From positions 9,859,256 through 9,923,255 of the forward strand of contig CM032659.1 of NCBI GenBank assembly GCA_019095985.1: a stretch of 64,000 bases of DNA, in the 5' to 3' direction. Every line of letters starts with the position of its first letter. The stretch's first letter is position 1. The notes beneath the pieces were generated by a model that saw nothing but the letters and a program-made list of their open reading frames with translations, did not search any database and had not been told where the DNA came from. Below, one piece after another: positions 45,701 to 57,700 of this stretch. The DNA comes from Streblospio benedicti. Taxonomy: Eukaryota; Annelida; Polychaeta; Spionida; Spionidae. The position numbers were made by a program, and so were the translations under genes.

Positions 45701-48700
45701 TTATATTGAGTTCTTTTTCTGTACATCAAGCTATGTATTGCACCACACCCAAATAAATGATAACCGTACATTATCAAGTTTCGTCCTTGTATTGTGTTTG
45801 TGCTGTTGTAATAGCTTGATGAAACTTGTTTTGTTTATTTTGTTCCGTAGATAACTCTAGATGGAATGATCTTATCATTCAATTGTCTAAATAAAGCACA
45901 TTGTTGTTCAAATTACATGTGATTTATGATTTTCTTAATTTACAGCAACAAAATGATCTAGTCATAACTTATGATTTCATATATGATCGATTAATTATCT
46001 CATTATATTTGTAAATCTTGATGAATCATTGATAAATGCTAAATTCTGAAACAAAGTCCTGTAAATATTTCAACATATTACTTTGGGCATTTAAAGTGGA
46101 GGCATTTGGCCAAGAAATGTATATTTGGTTGATGTCAACATGAGAATATTTTAAGCACTGTTTCGTTGAACTTGTCTATTCCTGAACAAATGTAATAGGC
46201 AACCGTGAAAAGGCTAACCTTAAAGAATACAAGACATATTCATGTTTGCTTGAATCTTGAAAATACATCAATAGAATAGAATAGACAACATTACATTTAA
46301 AAAAAAAACTCATTTCAATCCATTAAAATTGAGGCTTTAAAGAAACATGTAGTTACTTATTTCTAATTGATTGCACTTTTTCTTCCATTAATTTTTTTTA
46401 CAATAGAATCTTTGCCAATTAGGTCACTTAAAATTACGGAAGATAACATACCCAGTACGTAATTACACATATGACCATTTGTAGAATGTGTAATTTTAGT
46501 TTTACATGTCCTAATTATGACCAATTATGCTGTTTATCAATTATATTTAATATCACGATGGCCAAGTATTGGGTAGGCGTCTCAAGATTAACAATTTACA
46601 AAGATGCACTTTACATAATAAATAAAAATAAAAGGTAATCTCTTACTATGTGCAAAGAAAAGATGATAGTATTTGAGTTATTGTATGTATTTGATATGTA
46701 ATAATTTGAATGTGTATCTGTTTCAATCTGTTACGCTGTATGAATCGATAAATAATCCCCTGAGGGTCTATAATATCCTGATGATGGTCAGTACCCTTAA
46801 TTTATGTCTGTTTGTTCTTCAAGTATTGTCATTCATATTGGTCTTTTTGTATCTATTCATCATTGCGCAAGTTATGGATATGCTTCATAGTTTTTTAAAA
46901 TTGGATTTAATCAATGGAAATGACGAGATTTATGATGTTTTACTTTACAAGTAAGTTGTACTATATATGGATATCAGGTTCGCATATAATAATGCATGAT
47001 GTTTATGCTATCTACACAATTTGTGAATATAATAATTGCATTTTAGGATATACACCAATCACACAACTATCCAGAAAGATTGAAATGAATGGAATTGTGT
47101 TGGATATTTAGTTGTTTGTTGTATACTAGTAGTAAATTACAAACTCATAGTTTTTTTTACTTAGAACAGATAAGAGAGTAAATTACAAACTCATAGTTTT
47201 TTTACTTAGAACAGATAAGAGGATCGAATTCCAAAACAATGACAGCAGATCTGGTCCCCAAGAAGAAAATGACCTTATAATGGGAGGTAAATGATAATAT
47301 TTATTAAGGTAAATTGTACTTGTAATACGTTTCAGGTCTGACTTGGAGGCGACCTATGCTAAAGCACTGACAAAACTGAGTGGCAAGCTAACAAAGTCTG
47401 CTCAGGCATGTATGGGGTAAAGTGTGTTAGTTTTTGTGGTATGTTGTTTTGCTCTTTTCAAAAGAACATCACCTTCCTAAAGACATATCCTCGTTTATTT
47501 TGCTTTATTATTGCAACATAATCTTATTTTATGAAGTTTTGTTTGAAAAATCTGTCATACTGACTTTTTTTTACCTTTCTTTTATTGTTTCTTTCAAGGT
47601 TGGTAAACAGGTTAAATTGTCTGTGCAGTAAGCAAAACCATGGGAACATCATATGGCTACTGATCTCTAATAAAAACAGCAGTTTGTTATTGCTTTATAA
47701 CAACTGATACCAATCAAGCTGGTATCTGCTCCAGATTTTCAAATCCTGTGTTTAATTTTCCAACCAATATCAACATAATTTTTATGTTGCTGTTCATTAT
47801 ACAACTTCTTAAAAGAAGCAAAGATTTTAATGAAAACCATAAGATATGACAATAGAAGCAGTAAAGCTTTTATGACAAGTTGACAAGCAACAACATGTTA
47901 CATGAGACAGCATTACATCATAGTCATATAAGTCAGTCATTTATCACCAGATAAGTACACATTGCACTGGTCTGTGTGCTGAGGCACCCTCACAACACAA
48001 AAGTCATGGGGTTATGTCCTCTTAGAATAATAATCTGTCATATTTATAAATTGGGTATTTTAATTGTATTTTCAAGGTTACACGCCTAGTTATTCATTAA
48101 ACAGCCATTGAAATCTGTGTTGTTGTTCTGTTTTTAATATTGGTTGTTTTTTGGTGGTCAATACCATTATTTTGATGTTAATTATTGCATTAGAGTTGCA
48201 TGGTCATGTATTGTCTAAATTTTATATTCAAATTACAGAACAAGATATTACATATAAAAGTTATTCTTATGGTTATAAAATAGTCAATTGAGACTTTGTC
48301 TAATGTTACTTATGAGATTGTAATAATAGTGGTGATTTGTGTTGCAGAACCCTTGCTGAAGCATGGAGCATGGCAGCAGCAGAAATGGAATGTGAAGCAG
48401 AATTGCACAGGTTTGTGGACGATTCTTGTTACATACATTTTTATTTCATGGGGATACATGTAGAAAATGCTACATCAGTTTTGTCCAGTACTCTGTTCAG
48501 CATTGCTATAAAATTCAAGATTCTAAGATTTCCAACTTTCTTTCTTCTCTTTAATGATTTGAATATTTAGTTAAGTATTAAATTTTCAAGTTTGATAAAC
48601 ATTCAGATAGTTAGCTGTGTAATATTGTGTTCATTGTAAGTGTATTGTTTTTACAGACAGTTGTCACAAGCACTGAATGAAGACTTGTATAAACCCCTGA

Positions 48701-51700
48701 AAACCCTTGCAGACACCCAGCACAAAACTCGCAAACCTGTAAGTAAGAAATACACTGGATGTCCTCAACAGTGGAACCCAATTTGCAGTCATAAATCCTT
48801 CCAGGGTTTCTGTTGTTCACTTCATAATTTACTTTTATTATAAGCTAATGCATGAGAAAAGATTACGTTTTTCCGTTTTTCCCTCATTCGTTGTGGAGGA
48901 CATTCACTGTACATGATGATTAATATTCTGATGATTGTCGAACTAGCCTTCTTGATGCCATTGCAATAGCAGATGGATGATTGACATTTGATTAGAAATT
49001 GTAACATATGTTTATTCTATTGGATTTATGAGCATCAAATTTATTATCGTACAGTAATGAATGTTTTGAATATGGATGTCTGACCGTCCAGCAATATGTG
49101 AGGATATAAAATGCATTTTTATGTACATGTTTTATCATATTAACTTGAAGGAACGCTGATACACATCCCTATACTATGTCAGAAATTCTAGTTGGTGCAA
49201 GATATTTTTATTACCTATTATTTCAGATTGAGTCCATGGTTGACAAAGCTTTCAAAAACTATACAGATAAAAAGTCAGATGAATCTAAAGTAAGTTGCAT
49301 TGCATTAATGCATTTATTAATTGTATCAATTTTGAACAGAATAAGTTTTCAATGAGATGCGTCAAAACCCAATCATAGCTATGATATACCTACCACAGTA
49401 TGTCATATTCAATGAGAACGTTTAACAGTTATACAGTTTATGATTCAATAACAGTTTATACTAATAAAAACTTCTGTTGAAAAATATAAAAAATAGAAAA
49501 TTTATTACAATATGTACATAAATCTATCATTATGTTTATAATTCAGTATAAAAAGAACGCATTCCAAGCAGCCAAAGATCGAGAGAAAATGTTTGATTTA
49601 ATCAACAAAGCCAAAGCTGGACATGGAAAAAACACAACGGAAAAAGATATTGTTAAGGTGAGTTAGTATGAAGATGTATTGATCAAATTCTGCTTTTAGA
49701 GATGTAGTAATAAAATTTGTAGTACTTAAAATTAAACTTAAAACTTAAAACTTGAAAATTAGAACAAAACAGATTATGAAGTCAAAAAGGTATGAAATTT
49801 TATTTAAATCACAAATTTTGGCATCATCGATGCTTTCTCAAGGGAAAAATGTTATTTTGGTGGAACGTTATACGTGTACTGGCCATAATGTATGTCATTG
49901 CAAATTAAAAATTAAAATTGAAAATTAGAGTTGGACACATTTATTAATCGTTTCCAGCTGCTCTAACAATTTATACATTATAAATGACAAATATATATTC
50001 TGTATCCTAAATCATCTTCCTAACACTTCAAGACTTGTTTCAGATTTCTTTTTTAAAATGTTCATGCCAGTTTAGAATGCATAATGACTAGCAACCTTTT
50101 AAAAAATGACTGGCATTAAAGTCTTAATTCGGAAATATTCAAAGCAAACAAATTGTGGAAATATAGCATTTGAATTCATGATTCATATCTTAGATGGAGA
50201 AAAGTCTAAGAAAGCTAGAAGACAGCCTAAGAAAATATGACAAATCATACCACGAATCATGTCAACATGCAGAGCAAGCCAGACAAGAGTGGGACTCCAC
50301 GATATACAAGGTATCAATCATGATAAAAACAATTTTTAAATTGTTATGACAGTTTTCAAGAGCTACAGTGTACTTTTCATAACATTGCATTGTAATTTTA
50401 TTTATGTTTATTGAAAGGAGACTGTAGCTCTCGAAAACTGTTATAAATATTTTTAAATTGTTTTGTTTTGTTAATTTTATTAAGCAGCGAAAAAATAAAG
50501 AATATTGGAATCACATTTGGAAATAATTTGGTGGAGTAGATGGCAGAGGGAGGAACCGTAGGCCAGAAGGCTATCTGGAATAGATACAAATTAACATTTT
50601 AATGACTTTAATTCAGTCATCTTGAGTTATACTTGTACTTTTGAACCAATATTTTAAAGTTACCTGAAGCTTTTCACCCATCTTGACATGGCACTTTTTT
50701 GCACTAAGTCATGTGGAAGATCTTAGCTTCAAAATATTGGTTCAAAAGTATAAGTATAACTCAAGATGATTAACAACTTGAACAAATGAATATTCAACAT
50801 ATGACGTTGATTCAGGCGAATGCTGCGCTGCAGCAGCTAGAGGAGGAGCGGATCAGCCAGCTGCAGGACCTGATGAACAAGTACAACAGCCACCTCGCCG
50901 TCATCGGACCCAAGCTCACCAAGGTAGGACAAAAAGTTCTTGGAGCTGCTCGTACCATATCATATTAATACAGAACAGATTATAAAGGCAAAAAGGTACG
51001 AAATTTTATTAAGATCACAAATTTTCGTCTCAAGTGAAAAATGTCATTTTTCACGTGAGAAAGCATCGAAGATGCGAAAATTTGTGATTTAAAAAAAAAA
51101 TTTCGTACCTTTTTGACTTTATAATATCTTCTGTTTCACTAAGGTAGGACAGCACTAACCAGGCATAGTTCAAATATAGCCACAACATTAAAACAATTAG
51201 AGTTGACAGAGATTAGATTACAACCTTAGAACAACATAGAAAATCCCAGATAGCATGTCTCCGGTGGGTGGTCGTTGATCCACATGAGGACATAACCTTG
51301 GCTTGCTGACACTTTGTTGTTGGATTTTCGAGTGGGTGAGGAAGTAAAATTGATTATCATTTTGTGCATTTAGAGCTGTGAGAAATTGGGTGAGGCTGTG
51401 ATAAGCATCGACACCAACAGTGACATCCGCAAAGTGATCGACGCCAAAGGTTCCGGGGCGCACCAGCCAGAGCAAACACTTCCAGACTACTACGTGAGCA
51501 AAAATCGATTTTTTATCCAGCACCTAACCTTACATCTTGATATTTTCTAAGATGCAGTGGGGTTTTTTTTTTTTTTTTTTTTGTCAGATTCATTTTATGA
51601 TCACTACATTTGGTGATGAGTAACTATATTCGGTTGAAATACAAATTTTGAAATGTACTCAACAAAGCTGAAATGTGATTCAAGTCTTCATCAAAAGAGA

Positions 51701-54700
51701 AAAAATGGTACAGAATCACACTATGTATTCATAAGGAACTAGAGCATCAATCGCACTGTTTGGCCATACACACAATCTATGAGTTTACGTATGATGTGAG
51801 CTCCCTTGTTATAGAGGTTACCAAATTTCACGTCAGACGTAAAATTCACGGTTTATGTGAATGGCCGGTTTTAGCGATTGGTGATCTATTTTTGAGTACA
51901 TTATTTTAGAAATGTGAAATGTGCTAGTACGTTGTTAGTGTGCCTCTGGGTGTTTTGGGACACGATGTGCTGTAGATGTACATATTTCTTCAATCACAAC
52001 ACTGATTTTAACCTTATTATTTACAGTTTCGGACAAATGACTATTTTTTTATGTCCATCTTCAGAATCTCACACTGCGCATGTCAGTCAGACTGACATGC
52101 GCAGTGTGAGATTCTGAAGATGGACATAGTCATTTGTCTGAAACTGTAAATAATAAGGTAAAAATCAGTGTTGTGATTGAGGAAATATGTTGATCTATTG
52201 ATATAGCCAACACGATGAACTCATTCTAGGATGATGTGCTGTAATGACTGAGGACATTATGGTCTGTTGCAGGCGGAGGACATGCACAACCCGATGGAGG
52301 CCGAGCGGCGGCGGCAGCTGCTGCAGAACTACCTCATCTACCTGCAGCAGGACATCGAGCGCGAACTCAAGGGCAAGGAAGGTCAGTGACTCATGCACAC
52401 GCTCCAGTCTGGTTGATAGTTGTTGTTTGTTGTTTTTTAGGCTCTCCTGTTGGAGACAAGGGGGGTGAAAAGGTTTGGGATCCAACTTTTTTTCCGATTC
52501 CTTCAGTCCGGGTTCAACTTTTCATATTTGCAGAATTGTTTCTTTATTTTTCATTCAATTTTTATCAAAGTTGCACACAGTGTGTGTACCTACATGGTCA
52601 TCATTCCAATTTTGAATCATTCCCCTGTGTGAAAAATTGACAGGTGAGCGATATAGGAGCCCCATGGTCCTCTTGTTAGATAATGTAATCTTTTAGTTCT
52701 ATTTCAAATCCTGTTTTTGTTCGATTTTGCATCTGTTTTCGTAATACTAAATCATAGTTTTATGTTCGTGTTAAGTTGGCATTATGTTTAATCTACTATT
52801 TGAATTTGCGACACAACTATGTGAAGTATACATCAGCATAAAGGGGTCTCTATTTTCAACTTTTATGTTTACTAAATGATTTTTTTAAAACTACATATCA
52901 ATTTGTGAAACACGGTATGATTATGTTGCAATTGATTTCGACATCTCTAAAAAATATTAAACTGTGAATATATATATATTTCTTTGAACATATTGAATGG
53001 TCTGAAATAGAACGTCTCTGATTTTACAGGGGTTGAAAAGCTTGTTGAAGTGTATCAGTCAAGACCAAACTTTGCTGACGCTGAAGCACAAGAAGATGCG
53101 AGGCATCGGTTAGCACATGTAAGTATAGGCCACTTTTCTCTGTAGATTTTGAATTGTTTATTGAAAATTATAATGCTCTCATACCCAGTTTTGTAATAAC
53201 CAGTTGTAGGTAAGTGATAATAGTAGGCATTTTATTTTCTCTATTGTTAACCTAAGAGATGCTTTAAATAATTACAGTCAACAAATTCCTAACCACTGTT
53301 GTTAACTTGTTATTGCCGTCAAAATTTATTCTTAGACAATTTTTCCTTCTGTTATTTTGAATCACTTTTGTGAGTTCATTAGTGCACAATTGTAATTTAA
53401 AATCCTAAAGTTATGACCTTATGTAAGTTCTAAAATTGAATACTAAATTAATTTATCATATCAAACAAAATAATTGAGCGTGATTTAAATAATATCAGAT
53501 GACAATGGCGAACAGCATAGCTTTATTTTTTATTTGTTTTTATGAGATCTTGGATGTAAAGGTGATTTATAAGCATGATGTGTGTTATTTGGATTGCTAT
53601 TCTGATTATTATCTAACTATGCAAAAGAATAATCAATTAAAATAGTTGTTCTTTTTAGTTACATATGTACTCACTTTCATATATTTTAATTTTTTCTAAA
53701 ACTATCCCATTCTCTTCACCATGAATTATTCTCATCTCTTAGATTACATTATTTACCCAGCTTAACATCCACAAAGCATGATTGTTGTGAATTGCATTAA
53801 AAATGTCAAGTGTTTTTGCAAAGTAAAATTCTAAGTGAATGTCTTATATACCAATGACATTATTTTTTTTTAAAATTATTATGTGATTTCATTTTTACAA
53901 ATTTAAAATTACAGTGATAATCCGCATAATACTAAGTGTTTCTTAATTTGATGAATGTCTTTTAGTGAAATATTAATCCAGATAATGAAACTATTAAATA
54001 TGGCTGTGGGGACACCTCGCTAACATAAACACGTCACACATGGGGCACTTTCATGCTACCCTCTGCTATAATTATGCTATATAATGTTTTACTGATGGGG
54101 ACACCTGACTAGTAGCAATGGTTGCCGCTACTCTCACCAATGTTCGCAATAGATAGACTCTTCTGCATATCAATAGTGTATGTTGTTTTACCAGGTGAAT
54201 GCAATGCTCAACTTTCTGGAGGCGGCCCACTTCAAGCTGTCCTGTGCTATGTCCGAGTTGGAGGGACGACCGAAACCAACGTCTAAGTTCTCACAGTACA
54301 TAGAGCGCACCAAAGACAAACAGGTATTGACCCTGATCTTGTTTTTGTTTTGTTTTTAGATAAGGGCATTGTCATATTTTGTCAAATTTATGGATAAAAC
54401 CACCTCAACATTTACTGAAATACGCATTCAAGGAAAGGTTCACACTCAGTTAAAAATGCTATCAATATACATGTATACACAAAGTGAATATGTTACTTTT
54501 GTAAATACATATGTAATTATGTATGTAAATTGATTATTGTTCAATCAAGCATTTGTGTGATGAGGATATTAGGAATAGCGATTTGAAATAAAATGGGAGC
54601 TGTGGAAATTTTTTGTTTTGTAATTTTAATTGCTTTTATCTCTTTTTGCTTTATAAGATAGCCCTGTCAATCATGATTAGAAGTCATTTTCATTTTCCTT

Positions 54701-57700
54701 GCTAATCAAATTATCCAATTTCTTTTAGGACATATGATATTTTTCATCAATTTGATTTTTTTTTTCAATATTTATTTTGCATGATAAAATAAATCATTAG
54801 AAATGGACATACGCTAGTTCGATGGTACCAGCAATTTATCAGGTTCATTGTTACATGTTTGTGCCACTTGATTCATGTATAATTTATGTATCCGCACCCA
54901 TCTTTTGATGCAACCGAACAGGTGTCTTTGTCAAAGACTTAAACCAGAGAAATGATGAAGTGTTTGCAAATGTTTAACAACTGGCAGTTTATTTTCTTGT
55001 CGTCGTCCCAGCCACGTTTTGGTGGTAGCACTCAGTCACTGAACCGGCGACTCAGTGGGAGTCAGTGGTCTGTCAGAGAGAGTATGCGACGCTCTCCCAG
55101 CCTCAAGGTAGTAACTGCAGAAACATTGTCTGATCCTAGGAAATACTTACCAAAACACTGTGACACCCCCCTGTTTGTTTTCTAACAATATTATTTCTCT
55201 GTTATCCGCTTTTATTTAACATGAAAGATGAGCTGTGATATTTTCCAATACAGTTTATTGGAAGAATAGTTTGATCTTGTTTATTATGGACTGTGATAGA
55301 ATTGTTTTGACCAGAAAAAATAGACATTTAAGAAAAATTGCAATGGGGTTATTTTATTTTATTTTTAATTGAGACAATATTTTACCTAAAGCTAATTTTG
55401 ATATTTTTTGTAATTTTTCAAGTAAGTGAATGTAATTGGCCTCAAAATTAATTAGCATTGATTGATACATATATTTTCTTCAAAATCAGACTTTGTTATT
55501 TGCACTTTTTTAATGTCCATCTCGGGAAAGATCTCTAATGTGAGCTCTTGTGATATACCACTAATGGTAAAACCAGAATTATTGTCCTTGTAGGATTTTA
55601 ATAGGAATGTTTTTTTATCTACAAATAACTGAAATATGACTTACATCTTGCTAAGAAAATCATGTTCAGAATTTTATTTTGAGGATGCTGTTGATGTGTT
55701 TTACTAAATGAATATCGTATATCACAAGAATCGCAACAATGTTTTAGCTATAAGGGAGCATGTGGTGGCAAAAGGTTCAGAGATAGTGCTTGAAAATAAA
55801 TTGAAAAATGGCTTTAATTTTTTTATTGTCTAGTATGGGCCCACAAGTAGGTGATATGGAGCTTATTTGGAACAGATTGACTGGATATAGAGAATTATTC
55901 AGAATTTCCTCTATGGTGGTTATTACCTACTGCTTTTTCTTGTTTGTATTTTTATAGCATGTTTATTTTAAAGTTTTGCAATATTGTTTCTATTAATAAT
56001 GTCATCAACTCTGTCGTAAATGTGTAGCTGTTTGTCATGCCAGGTCATGTGCATTGGTTCTGGTGTCTTCAAACGAAATTGTCAACTTTTCGAGATACAT
56101 TAAAATCAATCTTCAACTATTCAGTCACATTTCAGTGAATTAAAATCATTTTATTTTGTAATTCAGTAAAAATCAGCAATTTCCAGCCCAATCTAACACT
56201 AGCCCAATATATTTTGAATCTGATGAATCTAAAAAAATCCTGTCAATGCCCCCATATATAAGTTTATGTCAAAGTATTATGGTCCATTTTTGTTGATATC
56301 CTCATGTATCTATTAAGATATAACATAATCGCACACTGATTCCTTTTATCAGCTAAGTGATGCTTGTCATATTCAGGGTCAGAACATCAGTATCCTTCGA
56401 GTGCCGTCCTCGATGGTGTTTGAGGGTTATGTGACGGACGCTGCCAGTGCTGCCACCTACAGTCGAGGGCCAGCAGATGGAGGTCAAGTCGACCCACCAT
56501 TTGGTATGTGCACCAGTTCATCAACGTATTAGTTTGTGTTTAAAGCTGCTTTTGATGTTTGTGTTTAGTTGTCTTACACAAGATGGGAATTAGCATGCAT
56601 TCGTGTCTTCAGTGTACCATAAAATGCTGTTTAATAGCCATATACAATTATTTGGATAATGATACTTGATGTTTGCATCATAACGTTTTTACAGCAGTCA
56701 TGTCCGTCGGTGTTTACATATTTTTATACATATTTTAACAGCGAACAAACTTAATCAAAGACTGATTGAGAACGTGCATTTCTATCCTAAATCAACCTCC
56801 TGATGTTTATTTAAATCTTGGCATTTATTCAGCATTTTATGGTACATGTATATCTATTTTTTTTTTCATTTTTCAATATTTCTAACATGCTTGAATACAA
56901 TATTATCTTTCTTTGATGTTTCTCTTAATTAACATACTGCAGCCTAACAAATATTGAAAAATGCTGTCTTTGGCATAGAATGAAAGTATCACCGTCATCT
57001 ACTATTGAATTTGTACATCAATTGCACATTTGAAAAAATACTAATATTTACTTCCTCTGATAAAGATTTGGGATTTTACTGAATATAGTGCAATGAATTC
57101 ACTCGAGTTACCATAAAGCAACTAAAAACTTGTCAGGTGAAGTAGTGAAACCTCCAGCACCACCAGCTTTTAAAACCCAAAGCCTTGGACGAGACCCTCG
57201 ACGAAGGGGCCAGTATGAAAATGTAGCACCAAAAAGTCTCAATCGGCAGCCAACTGCTCCTGCATCCTCTGTCAACCCTGCACCATCTACTCGGAATATG
57301 CTGGCATCTACTACCTCTGCTATTTCTATCGCCTCCTATGGTAACCTATCAATACTCAGCCTCACAATGGAAAAACATTATTTTTTGTTGAATTACAAAA
57401 AGCACAGTCACTGAGTCCCAATGGTTGTTTTACATCAAGAGACACACCCCGGACTTATCATAGAGACATAGACACCCCACCCACCATAGGTAAGTCGGGT
57501 GTGTGTCTCTAGATGTAAACCAAGAGGGACTCAGTGAATGTGACACAAAGAATTGAAAAAAAAAATATTAAAAATGGTGGGAATCTTTCACCTGTCTATT
57601 TTATGTTATTGCCCAATCTCATTATTTGGCCTTTGTTCAATATTTGTGGAATCAGGACCTGCGGTCAAACATTTGCCTAATTTTGACTGTGTAGATTTTA

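Noticed and set aside
46673-46954. 93-codon hydrophobic frame in NOSTRIN intron 2
   Set aside because: Leu/Ile/Tyr-rich composition expected from AT-rich noise; no acceptor or donor fits the host gene phase.
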